Below are positions 1 through 8,789 of a stretch of 15,619 bases of DNA, piece after piece; position 1 is the first letter of the stretch, and each line of letters starts with the position of its first letter. The translations under genes were made by a program, and so were the position numbers. Origin of the DNA: Jimgerdemannia flammicorona (taxonomy: Eukaryota > Mucoromycota > Endogonomycetes > Endogonales > Endogonaceae). Location: contig RBNI01003554.1 of NCBI GenBank assembly GCA_003990745.1, forward strand, positions 1-15,619. Direction: 5' to 3'. The notes beneath the pieces are model-generated. The model saw only the letters and a program-made list of their open reading frames with translations, was not told the origin of the DNA and made no database searches.

Positions 1-150
1 AAAAAAAAATTAGTATAATAATTAGTGTCAACTTATTCTATAAATATTTTTACTTGGTCTACTTTATTTTTAAATAGTTTGAGGTAGAGATTTTTTGTAA
101 GTTTATTTATTTCAATACTAAGGTGAAGAGCTTGAGTAAGTATGACTACT
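1..150 (-). pseudogene. Possible Gag-like retrotransposon fragment, decayed
   Basis: Read on the minus strand, a frame leaving the window at base 1 contains NLYLKLFKNKVDQVKIFIE followed by a TAA and then VDTNYY. The spacing of hydrophobic and basic residues, and the position just before a helix of the form F-(I/L)-x-Q, resemble the start of the capsid region in Ty3/gypsy Gag proteins, where a block like 'F.G...K...F..Q...Y' is usual. The TAA sits where Gln is expected, in line with the C-to-T decay seen across this block. Upstream in the same orientation (about 150-270) is a stretch rich in Gln/Asn-type codons and stops. The match is to a general pattern only. The rest of the element would lie outside the window to the left. 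Confidence 0.25.
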
Positions 151-1058
151 TAGTTAGTTAATACTACTATTTTGTTATCTATTAATATTATTCTACTATC
201 TCTGTTATCTATTTAGTGAGATAGTTAGAGTTCTTCTTCTATTATTGTGATATATTGATTATAATTTAGGGTTGACTCTTCTATGATATATATTATTGAA
301 ATAAGTAAGCTTATAGACTGATAGTCTTAATAGAGTGGCTGTTAAATCTACTGTAATTTTTGATAAGCTTGATATTCTTGGTAGTAGTTCTATAATAGTA
401 CTGGAACTACTAATATCAGATTCAAGTATCTTTTCAATTATCTGCCTAAGTCTGAATAATGTGACAGAGATATTGTTAGATTCAGTAGCTTGTAGTTTTT
501 ATTATTAGATTATTCTTACTTATATATAGATAATTTGATAATAAAAGTGAAATTTTCTTCAATAAGTATAGTATCTCTTATAATTTAGAAAGGTCTTGGC
601 TTTATAGTAATAATTATTAGAGAGGAGATTTAGAAAATATTCACTTATAGTCTCAATGAATTCTCATATATATTTTTTATAAAAATACCTGTTATCACAT
701 AGTAGTTGCTAAGTCCTTCAAATATGCCAGATTCTCTTCAAGGTATATCTCTTAGACTAAATCAAGTTTGTTATAAGCAAGTTCTTATTAGAGTGCCTTC
801 CCAAGGTCTTATAGTCCTCAAACTTCTTATCTTTAACTATCTTGTTATCTCTTAGATTGCTTGCAAGGAAGTGTGTATATTATACTGAATTGACTGACTT
901 TATTTCAGAGGAAATAAGAGAGGTATTTATACAAAATATAATTCAATGATTGCTAAGATATAAAGCTAAATATAAATTTCAATGACTAAAATAAAATGCC
1001 AGAACAGGAAAAACTGCTAAGTTCCAGGGTCAGTACTGATGATTGTACAGATTCAAGA
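151..1058. other. AT-rich decayed sequence, nothing identifiable
   Basis: No open frame of useful length survives. On the minus strand short pieces still look protein-like, for example IIELLPRISSLSKITVDL near 330-400, separated by TAA and TAG codons. CpG is absent. This is probably the upstream part of the same decayed element as the Gag-like fragment at the left edge, but I cannot identify a domain. Confidence 0.4.
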
Positions 1059-1185
1059 TGCTGGTATAATTCAGTATCACATCAGAATATCAGTGCTGGC
1101 ATTATTCAGTATTATATCAAAATGCTAGTGCTGGAACAATTCCACATCATCTCAGAATACTGGTGCTAGCATTATTCAGTATAAC
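1059..1185. repeat. 35-bp tandem repeat, three full copies plus a partial
   Basis: Units begin at 1059, 1094, 1129 and 1164, each with TGCTGG or TGCTAG, and share a core close to ATTCAGTAT followed by ATCA-rich sequence. The period is exactly 35 bp for three copies. The fourth stops after about 20 bp. Copies differ from one another mostly by C/T and G/A changes. Because 35 is not a multiple of three, the array is unlikely to encode a repeated peptide. It lies just beyond the 3' end of the decayed minus-strand frame at 1194-1705. Confidence 0.85.
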
Positions 1186-1193
1186 CAAGAGAC

Positions 1194-1705
1194 TTAGAGC
1201 AGAATGTTCAAGACTATAGAGGCTTTATTATCAGAGGTCAGGATGTCTTCAAAGGAGATGAGGTTTACAAATTTGTCATTATTGCACATTTCATATATGT
1301 CGCATAGGATGATGTCATCACTGATGACATCATTATATTCAGTGGCAAGAAGGAGGTCTGGAGCTCTCCAGTCTATGAGGTTCTCTTCTACAAAATAAGA
1401 GACAAATATGGAGTCTTGGGGGGGTCTAACCTGGATACTTAGGCCTTGGAATACTGAGATCAATCCTTGCAGGAATTGGTCTGGGTTGTTCTGAAGGATA
1501 GAATGTCAGAAGTCTTCTACTTTATTACTATTGAGAGTGATAGTAGACTGGACTTCTGTAGCCACCCTAGCTTCTAGTGCATTGATACAGTAGGATAACA
1601 GATCTCTGAAATCTGAGACTCTAACATACTCCAAGTTGGAGATTGACCATAGTATATGTCTGAAAATCTGATGGATCTTTTTAGCCATTCTTGCCTACAT
1701 ATATC
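1194..1705 (-). pseudogene. Decayed protein-coding relic, unrecognised
   Basis: A single minus-strand frame runs from about 1705 to 1194 and is interrupted only by a TAG near 1697 and a TGA near 1503. Both fall where Trp or Gln would be natural (for example VEDF-stop-HSILQNNPDQF). The reading is about 165 residues and mostly helical, with MAKKIHQIFRHILWSI near its start and acidic, hydrophobic sequence at the end, including DWRAPDLLLATEYNDVISDD. I do not recognise a domain. Upstream (1706-2220) the same frame keeps protein-like pieces among many TAA/TAG codons, so the original protein was probably longer. Mobile-element origin is inferred from setting and decay only. Confidence 0.4.
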
Positions 1706-2483
1706 TATGGAAGTGACATCTTGTAGCTCTTGAGGGCTGGTCTGTGGGAACTCCTAGTAGAGGAGGTTTCTTATTTCATACTCCTGCTATATTTAGAGGC
1801 ATTCGGTAGCAATGGTGATCTTTGTTTCTATTTTATAGCAGTAGAGGATATAGTGATAAGGATTACTAATACCAGGTTGATACTAGGAGTCCTTCTTGAG
1901 CAGGTCCTTATGGCTCTTCTGATGTCTTGGAACATCCTTTCTTTGACCAAGATACCTTGGTGGTTTCTTGACCTTGAGGTTTGGCAGGTAGTAGGCATTT
2001 CATTTATAGTGAGTCTTTGAGCTATTTTGGGATTGATGGGTCTTGTTGGTTACTATTACTGCAGTTTCTTAATCCTTTTTTTATATTCTTCAGGATACTT
2101 ATACTGTGGTCACAATGACTCATAGTTAGTCATCATTACTCAACTTGTATACCATATGATCTTCTTGTGTTCTGATCTGGTGGCTTGTAAGAAAAGACTG
2201 TCTTCTATACTGATGTCATCATTCTGGGGTTACTATTATAATAGATATAAAATAGCTATACTTGTATTCTAAGTTAATTAGACTTAAAATTAATAATAAG
2301 TTAAATCTGAGGGTTTGTAGTAAGAATACTACTTTATTCTTATATTTTGAAGAAAGTGAAGCTGAGGTTATAATATACTCAGTATAGAAAGTATTATATA
2401 TATTCAAAGACTATGACTAAATATAGTATGCTGGATATATTTATATATAGTTATACTACTTTGAGTAACTATAACTACTAGTT
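1706..2483. other. Decayed sequence, probably the upstream part of the minus-strand relic
   Basis: No intact gene. Minus-strand reading gives short protein-like segments, such as KPPLLGVPTDQPSRATR near 1735-1785, broken by stops. The plus-strand open frame at 1730-2020 is hydrophobic and shows no family pattern, and I take it as a shadow. From about 2220 onward the sequence becomes much more AT-rich and I see no coding signal. Confidence 0.35.
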
Positions 2484-2540
2484 AGAAATTCTGTAAAAAT
2501 TTCTATAGAAATTTCTATAGGAATTTCTATCAAAAATTTT
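2484..2540. repeat. Short 12-bp tandem repeat (about four copies)
   Basis: The core AAATTTCTATAG is repeated with small changes about four times between 2484 and 2540. The copies contain partly self-complementary AAATTT and CTATAG stretches. It lies at the entry to the most AT-rich part of the window. No function can be assigned. Confidence 0.7.
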
Positions 2541-3784
2541 AAAGACTTATAATGATTTATTATACAAATTGTATATTATATATATATTCTAATAAAGGTT
2601 TAATATTAAAAGAAAATTTTAAATATTTGAAAGATAATAGAATATTCAAAAAAAAAAAAGATAAAAAAAGACTAGAAAAAAGATATAAAAATAATCTATA
2701 ACTAAAAAATTTATATATCTTAGCTAATATTTATTTATATTAAATTTTAAAATAATATTTACTTATTATAATAATTATATTTATATTTATTATATAATTA
2801 ACTTAATAAAACTTTTTTTACCCTTTTTTAAAAATTATAATATAATATATAATATATATAATAACTAATTATATTTTAATAGATAAATTTATCTATATCT
2901 TTAAATTTATTTATTTTTATTTTTACAGATTAATATATATTTTTAATATACTAATATTCAGTCTCTTTAATATATTTATTTTTTAATCTATAGTGATATA
3001 GTTAATAGTTATCTCTTTCTTTATTATACAGGCAGAAATCTCTATAAAAATATGAAATATTAATTATTTATTTTATTTTATTTTTTTAATTAATTCAGAA
3101 TTCAATTTAATTTATAATTTATAATCTATAAGCTACAAACTGAAATTTATCTTGAATGGGTGGGTTGTCTTGCTAAAAAATGCATCTGTTGAATTACTGA
3201 TAGAGAAATCTTAACTTTATTGTATATATTCTTTCTAAAAAAAAAAAAAAAAAAAACAAGTAGTTCTCTGAATATATACCTTTTTCTTAGTTCATCTATA
3301 TTCTGCTTAAATGATACTCTTTAGTGGATATAATTGAGATACTTCAAGCAAAAAAAAGAAAAGAAAGAATTTTAAATTTACTAACAAAACTCAAACAAAC
3401 TGCATGATACTAGGTAAGCTAGAGTAAATCTCTCACTTATACTATAGTATCATTTCTATCTATCTCTCTTATATTTGGAGCAATCAGAATTAGTTTCTTA
3501 TCAATTATCATCAGAATTTTTGTCCTCTACAGATCACTAATACTATAGATATCTATAAAGGAGACTGTCAAAATTTAAAAAATTTTACAAAAATTTCAGC
3601 TTTAAGTATATAATATTTTTTGAAATTAGAAAAATCGAAAAAAAAAAAAAAAAAATCTTACTTTAAGTATAAAAATATTCATTCATTTCATTTGTCTAAA
3701 TAAGAAAAGTAACTAATAATATCATTGATTAAAATAAAACAATACTATTAAATCTTATATTTTATACAAAATATAAAATATAAT
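2541..3784. other. Extremely AT-rich stretch with long poly(A) runs
   Basis: There is no open frame worth calling, and from about 2,640 to 3,130 almost every base is A or T. Two long A runs occur, at 3237-3256 and 3638-3655. Such runs could be retroelement poly(A) tails, but no flanking coding sequence or target-site duplication supports that. This is probably the most strongly mutated part of the block. Confidence 0.6.
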
Positions 3785-4985
3785 ATTAAGTTGTCAAAGT
3801 CACCAAATGAGATGAGAATATTAATAAAAGATAGAGAAGAGCCATCTAGAGGAGAGCTATCTAGTGAGCCAACTTCTAGTTTTATATCAAGTGGTTCCAT
3901 ATCTATATTATAGAGAATTAATTCACTTGATCTTAATGTCAACTTCTCTATCAATAATAATGACAATAGCAATAACAATCTTTCACTACTCAAAAGAAAG
4001 AGAGAGAAGAGCTCAGTTAAGGAGGTAGGACATATATAATAAAGCTATAGCAAATATAGAGATCATTTACTATATCACAAAAAAACAATTTACTTGATAT
4101 TAATAATAATGATAATCCTCTACTGCTATCTCTATCACTATCTCTGCTACTATTTCTATAACTGCCTCTACTACTAACAAAGAAAAGAGATCCCTATAAG
4201 AACTCAGCTAAGAAGGTTTCCTCTATATCTATATTATGGAAAAATAATTCACTTGATAATAATGACAAAATCTCTGATGATAATAATCCTCTACTACCAA
4301 CAAAGAAAAGAAGTCCTTATAAGAAGAATCTAGTCAAAGAGACAGTATATATAGTAAAGCTATAGCAAAAGATCATCACAATTAGTACTCCTACTATAAA
4401 AACCTCTGCAATCTCTACTACTGGCCATAAGAGACCAGATGGTATTGATGAGGTTTCTGGTTCAGATAAGAACAAGAATAGTAAAGATGGTAAGAATGGT
4501 GAGAATAGCAAAGATGGTGAGAATAGTGAGAATAGTGATAAGAGTGAAGATGAAACTATATCACAGTTTCCTATAGTTAATCTCAGGTATCCCAAAATTA
4601 AAACTATTATAACTAAGTTATGGCCTTATGACTACTTACTTAGACTCCTTAAATATATTCAAGAATACTATCATTTATATAAAATAGCAAAGGAAAAACT
4701 CTACCAAAAATAGTTCTGTCAAGAGAATGCTTCAGATCTGATCTTGGCAAAAGCTATACAATTTATACAAAATAAAGTATATAATATACTAGATATCTAC
4801 TATATAGTGTAAAAATATAATGAAATATCTGAAAATGATCTGATGAGCTGGAAATAGTATAATATCATATATACTATATTCTACAAACTTCTGATTCTTT
4901 TTCCTATTAAGCTTGTTAATTCTACTAGTATATAATACTGCTATTTATAATATTACTATTTATATTACCACTAGTTATAAAAAAA
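3785..4985 (+). pseudogene. Decayed plus-strand ORF with internal repeats, unrecognised protein
   Basis: Plus-strand reading is protein-like through most of this interval. An ATG at 3812 opens MRILIKDREEPSRGELSSEP, followed by Ser/Asn-rich sequence. Imperfect repeats follow: TATCTATATTATRGA with TTCACTTGAT occurs near 3896-3930 and again near 4222-4256, and a block reading LLPTKKRSPYKKN or LLTKKRDPYKN occurs near 4170 and 4293. From about 4381 the frame reads through a Lys/Asn/Gly/Ser-rich linker into a helical region with LWPYDYLLRLLKYIQEYYHL (4619-4678). Stops after that are TAG or TAA at Gln/Trp-like positions (near 4711, 4811, 4855 and 4931 on). The repeat copies are in different frames, so there is at least one frameshift. 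I do not recognise the family. Minus-strand Leu/Ser-rich frames here are shadows of the Asn/Lys/Ser repeats. Confidence 0.4.
3880..4370 (+). repeat. Imperfect direct repeats inside the decayed ORF
   Basis: At least three related modules can be aligned. Each combines a Ser-Leu-Asp-x-Asn-Asn-type segment (near 3920, 4093 and 4252), a Lys/Arg cluster beginning AAAGAAA (near 3992, 4180 and 4303), and in two cases a GTAAAGCTATAGC-type segment (near 4041 and 4351). The spacing is irregular, so these are old, diverged duplications and not a clean tandem array. Confidence 0.55.
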
Positions 4986-5038
4986 TACTATATATGAAGA
5001 TAAATGACTGAGATATAGTAACTGTCTTTTAAGAGATA

Positions 5039-5455
5039 ATGGTAAGTATTTGGAGTATACAGCAGACAAAGGAACAATGGCTGATAGAGGAGAGAGAAAT
5101 CAAAAGACAATAACAAATAGTTAGAGAATAAAGAGAGAGATATGAAAGAGAGTTGAGATTAAAAGAAAAAGATATCAAAGTAAAAGAGCAAATAGAAAAA
5201 TAAATATATAAGCTTAAAAAATATAAATATCAGATAATGAGAAAGAAGTATTAGATAAAGAAAAAGCAGAAGAAATCAGGTAATAGTGGTGGCAGTAGCA
5301 GCAGTGGCAGCAGTAACAATAGTAGTAGTAATAGTAACAGTAACAACAGTAGTGATAATGGTAGTAGTAGCAGTGATGACAGTAGTGACAATGAGAATAA
5401 TGATAGTAATAACAGTACTACTTTTACTGATTCTAGTAATAGTAATAAAGAATAA
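5039..5455 (+). pseudogene. Decayed coiled-coil protein with Ser/Asn-rich tail
   Basis: From ATG 5039 one frame runs 138 codons to TAA at 5453-5455 with only four internal stops, at codons 25, 31, 55 and 72 (three TAA, one TAG). Each stands where Gln fits, for example IKRQ-stop-QIVRE-stop-RERY. Codons 10-78 are rich in Glu, Lys, Arg and Gln in a heptad-like pattern and would form a charged coiled coil (LRLKEKDIKVKEQIEK). Codons 79-138 are nearly all Ser, Asn, Asp and Gly. The piece probably forms the C-terminal part of the protein decaying at 3785-4985, displaced by a frameshift in between. I do not recognise the family, and mobile-element origin is inferred from context. The Leu-rich minus-strand reading is a shadow of the Ser/Asn repeats. 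Confidence 0.5.
5279..5452 (+). repeat. Trinucleotide-type AGY/AAY low-complexity tract
   Basis: The tract consists almost entirely of AGT, AGC, AAT, AAC, GGT, GGC and GAY triplets in register, encoding the Ser/Asn/Asp-rich tail of the coiled-coil relic. The register is unbroken over about 58 codons, so this part of the frame has suffered no indels that shift it, although the gene carries stops further upstream. Confidence 0.7.
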
Positions 5456-5559
5456 GAGATTTTAAATTTATATAAATAAAAAGATTCAGTATTATGAAGA
5501 TAAGCTATAATAGATATATAGATGAGATATTGTATAACTATCAAAAAAATTTATGATTG

Positions 5560-5831
5560 CTCTAGCTATTTATATTTAGTATATATACACAGATTACATT
5601 TTCAGTATCAGTATAAAGATTATGCAAAATTCCATCCATTGAGACTATTGTATTTATGGACTAATCTGAGAAAGAGATTGAGCACCTACTACATATAATT
5701 GTTATCTATAGTAGACCTATAGATGTCAAATATGTGGCCAAGTTATATGACTTCTTAAAGGATAATTTGGTTGATTAATATTCTGGTAAGTTAGAGAGGC
5801 TAATGTAGTGGGGTCTTGTGGATATTGAAGT
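5560..5831 (+). pseudogene. Decayed coding piece, unrecognised
   Basis: Two plus-strand frames look protein-like in succession. One gives QYKDYAKFHPLRLLYLW (about 5610-5660). The other gives a longer run from 5641 containing SEKEIEHLLHIIVIYSRP, then PIDVKYVAKLYDFLKDNLVD, interrupted by TAA and TAG codons at Gln/Trp-compatible positions. The change of frame implies an indel. It ends near a possible splice-like junction (GAAGTATAAT at about 5827, TTTATCAG at about 5899), which I do not trust in decayed DNA. No family is recognised. Confidence 0.3.
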
Positions 5832-6187
5832 ATAATATTATACTGTTGTTCACTATCTTTATTATTTAATTATATTTTTCTTCTCTAATATTTATCAGAT
5901 ATAGCTAATAAGGTTAGTATTATACTAGTTAAGACTCTTCAGACTGTTCTCTCTATCTTTTTGAGGCAGCTGATTGAAGAAATAGAATATTAAGATCTTG
6001 ATCAAGATAATAATCAAGGAGGTCCAATAGAAGAAGATTCTTATCAAGGATACAGATGGCTCCAAATATACTATTTCTTATGGTCTTCTCATCTGAGCTA
6101 CTAGTAATACTACCTGCCCTTTATCTACTCCCTTATGAAGAAGTTTCCTAAGTTTCAAACTATCTATTATAAACTTGCTATCAATAA
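5832..6187. other. Decayed sequence between two plus-strand coding relics
   Basis: No sustained frame. Short plus-strand segments such as ILIKDTDGSKYTISYGLL (about 6031-6090) look protein-like, so the interval is probably part of the same decayed element as its neighbours. CpG is absent. I see no RNA gene or regulatory element. Confidence 0.3.
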
Positions 6188-6622
6188 ACTACTTTGTCTT
6201 CAGGGTACTGAGATCTCAGTAATGTCACTACTACAAAATACATACTTGTGCCCACCATCCAGGTCATATTGTAGCAGAGCAAGTACCTTACCTACATATT
6301 CAATCTGATGACAATCAAGGACAAGCTTGAGATACAGATCATCACTATATTGAAAGGATCAGCAAAGAATAAATATATTAGGAAGATTAATAGACTTAAG
6401 AATATCAAGCTATTCTATTACTCCTATTAGAGATTATTAGTATATATTAAATTAGAGAAAGCCATCATAGCAAAACAATTGGCTCTATGTCTAAGTCATT
6501 AGAAGGGTGAGTATCTCAAGTTTTGGAGACCACAAGTATAGACTCCAAGGAGTGCCAACAGATATATCTTATCTCTTAGATATAGGAGTCTTACTTGGTC
6601 TTTTCAGTATAACCATAGCTTC
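6188..6622 (+). pseudogene. Decayed coding relic sharing a module with the downstream 265-bp array
   Basis: One plus-strand frame reads for 145 codons with five stops (TGA once, TAG four times), each replaceable by Trp or Gln. Protein-like segments include NVTTTKYILVPTIQVIL, KYLTYIFNLMTIKDKLEIQ, LEKAIIAKQLALCLSH and GEYLKFWRPQV. The part reading IKLFYYSY-stop-RLLVYIKLEKAII (about 6409-6475) reappears in the repeat units at 7141-8233. After GCCATCATAG the two diverge. This may be the single-copy source from which part of the array unit was amplified. No known domain is recognised. Confidence 0.4.
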
Positions 6623-6659
6623 TAGTTTTAGTAAGTTACAAGGATTTTAAGAATTTTAA

Positions 6660-7140
6660 ACAAGATAAATAAGATAGTAAGACAACAAGATGGATGATAT
6701 AGATAAGATAGGCAAAACAGGCAAAACAGACAAGATGGATAATATGAGTAATATGGGCAATATAGGTAATATGGGCAATATAGATAAGATAGGTAATATG
6801 GGCAATATAGGCAAGATAGACAAGATGGGCAAGATAGGTAAGATAGACAAGATGAGCAAGATAGCAAGATGAGTGATATGGGCAAGATAAGCAATATAAG
6901 CAATATAGGTAAGATGGATAAGATGAGTAAGATAGTAAGATAGTAAGATAGTAAGACAGTAAGATAGCAAGATAAGTAATATAAGCAAGATAGACAAAAT
7001 AGGCAAAATAGGTAAGATGAGAAATATGAACAATATAGACAATATAGATAAAATAGTAAGACAGTAAGATAGCAAGATAGTAAGATAGCAAGACAGACAA
7101 TATAAGTAAGATGGGCAAAATAGACAAAATAGACAAGATG
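6660..7140. repeat. 9-bp minisatellite, RGYAARATR type, about 50 diverged copies
   Basis: The tract is built of 9-bp units such as GGCAAGATA, GACAAGATG, GGTAATATG and GGCAATATA, with occasional 8-bp units (AGTAAGAT, AGCAAGAT) that shift the register. In the plus strand a unit reads as Gly/Asp/Ser-Lys/Asn-Ile/Met. In the minus strand it reads as Ile-Leu-Pro/Ser or Tyr-Leu-Ala/Ser types. Because the unit holds few stop codons in most frames, long open frames appear on both strands. I treat these as a consequence of the repeat and not as genes. The array directly abuts the first unit of the 265-bp array at 7141. Confidence 0.85.
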
Positions 7141-8233
7141 AGAAAGTCATCATAGATCTACTACCATTCTATAGAAATATCTCAGTAGGTAGTATTAGTA
7201 TATATATATTGTTTTTTGGTATATATATCTTATTCACATTTGTGATAGTTTGTCTGTCTTTTCTAAATATCTATACTAAACTCAACAGCTACATTATCTA
7301 TATCTTCTGGTACCCTATCTATATCTTCTGGTACTCTATCTATCTTTTTAACCAGACATCAAGCCATTTCATTACTCTTATAAGAGATCATTGGCATATA
7401 TCAGATTGGAGAAAACCATCATAGATCTACTACTATTTTATGAAAATATCTTAGTAAATATAAGAGATCATTGACATACATCAGATTGAAGAAAATTATT
7501 ATAAATCTACTATTTTATGAAAATATCTCAGTAAGTAATATTGATATATATTATATTGTTTTTTAGTATATACATCTTATTTATATTTATAATGGTTTGT
7601 CTGCTTTTTTTAAATATCTATGCCAAATCCAACAGCTATATTATCTATATCTTTTGACACTCTATTTATATTTTCTAATACTCTATCTATCTCTTTAATT
7701 GGATATCAAGCTGTTCTATTACTCTTATCAGAAATTGTTAGTATATATTAAGTTAGAGAAAGCCATTACAGATCTACTACTATTTTATGAAAATATCTTA
7801 GTAAATAGTATTGGTATATATTATATTGTTTTTAGTATATATATCTCAAATAGTTTGTCTGTCTTTTCTAAACATCTATGTCAACTCTAATAGTCATACT
7901 ATCTATATCTTCTGGTACCCCACCTATATCTTTTGGCACTTTACTTATCTCTTCAACTAGATATCAAGCTATTTTATTACTCCTATCAGAGATCATTAGT
8001 ATACATTGGGTTGAAGAAAGCTATCATAGATCTACTACTATTTCATGAAAATATCTCAGTAGGTAGTATTGGTATATATTATATTATTTTTTAGTGTATG
8101 TATCTTGTTCATATTTGTGATAGTTTATCTGTCTTTTCTAAACATCTATATCAAACTCAAAAGTCACACTACTTATATCTTCTGATATCTTATCTATATC
8201 TTTTGGTACTCCATCTATCTCTTCAATCTGTTT
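7141..8233 (+). repeat. Tandem array of a ~258-269-bp coding-like unit (four full, one short copy)
   Basis: Units begin with AGAAAR-CATCATAGATCTACTAC-type sequence at 7141, 7410, 7490, 7757 and 8015. Spacings are 269, 80, 267 and 258 bp, so the second copy is a deleted 80-bp remnant. Each full unit also carries a TATATTGTTTTTTAGTATAT stretch, TTTGTCTGTCTTTTCTAAA, two short sub-repeats like ATCTATATCTTCTGGTAC, and a closing ATATCAAGC-TATT-TATTACTC segment. Plus-strand reading gives peptides such as DIKLFYYSYQKLLVYIKLEK and SLSVFSKHLCQ. Periods of 267 and 258 keep the frame (89 and 86 codons). The first junction does not. The unit shares about 65 bp with the relic at 6409-6475. The product is unknown. 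Confidence 0.8.
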
Positions 8234-8515
8234 TCTATCTATAACTATACTCTGGTTGCTATGGACTGAATCAAAAAGAATATCTTTGGCTATAATATCA
8301 GCTAAGAGTAGTTGAGAATAAAATGAATAGTTTTGGAAAAAAAAAAAAAATCTTACTATTTAGCTATTTATAATTACTACTTACTATTTAATAATTCCAC
8401 TATTTAGCCATTTAATGACCAAATTATAGGTGAATAATACTTCTCAATTGATAGATAAATAATAATAATAATAATAGATAAGACTATAAAATCATATAAC
8501 TAAGGATATCACATT
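8234..8515. other. AT-rich spacer
   Basis: No coding signal. It contains a 14-base A run (8337-8350), an (AAT)n run near 8459-8476, and a repeated ACTATTTAGCYATTTA motif (near 8356 and 8399). CpG is absent. Confidence 0.5.
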
Positions 8516-8789
8516 TTAGCTCTTCTTCTTTTTTAATCTCATTGTTTTTTTCTTTATTCTCTTACTTATTCTTACTCTCATTCTCTTTCTCATTCTCATT
8601 ATCATTCTCTTTTTCATTCTTACTATCATTCTCCTTATTATCATTCTTCTCATCATCATTCTTCTCACTATTATTCTTCTCATCATTATTCTCTTTCTTA
8701 TTCTCACTATCATTCTCTCTACTCTCTTCATTTTCTTTCTTGCTATCATCTTCATTTCTATCATTATCTACCACCATATTACTACAGGC
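8516..8789 (-). repeat. Low-complexity Asn/Asp/Glu/Lys-coding tract downstream of the transposase relic
   Basis: The plus strand is a pyrimidine-rich run of TTCTCA, TTATCA and TTCTTC units. On the minus strand one frame (ATG 8777 to 8562) reads as an acidic, Asn/Asp/Glu/Lys/Ser-rich peptide. The frame that continues the transposase instead reads as Met/Arg/Lys-rich. The acidic reading would need a frameshift to join the transposase. It may be an acidic C-terminal tail or an unrelated microsatellite expansion that cut the element off. The Ser/Phe/Leu-rich plus-strand frame is a shadow. Confidence 0.55.

Noticed and set aside
1059..1185. CRISPR-like array
   Set aside because: Repeats are contiguous with no unique spacers, and the setting is eukaryotic.
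3237..3655. Poly(A) runs as LINE tails
   Set aside because: No reverse transcriptase or target-site duplication is visible beside them, and long A runs are expected in such AT-rich DNA.
4317..5544. Leu/Ser-rich membrane-like proteins on the minus strand (4317-4595, 5251-5544)
   Set aside because: They are the complements of Asn/Lys/Ser-coding repeats on the plus strand, where Q/W-type stops support coding.
5039..6622. Use of TAA/TAG as glutamine codons (an altered genetic code)
   Set aside because: Stops also include TGA at Trp-like positions, the pattern occurs only in the CpG-depleted block, and the two host genes in ordinary DNA use normal stops and have no internal TAA/TAG. Hypermutation explains it better.
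6660..7153. Long open frames on both strands (about 165 codons on minus, 60 on plus)
   Set aside because: They follow from a 9-bp repeat with few stops. The register breaks at 8-bp units and the predicted peptides are pure low complexity.
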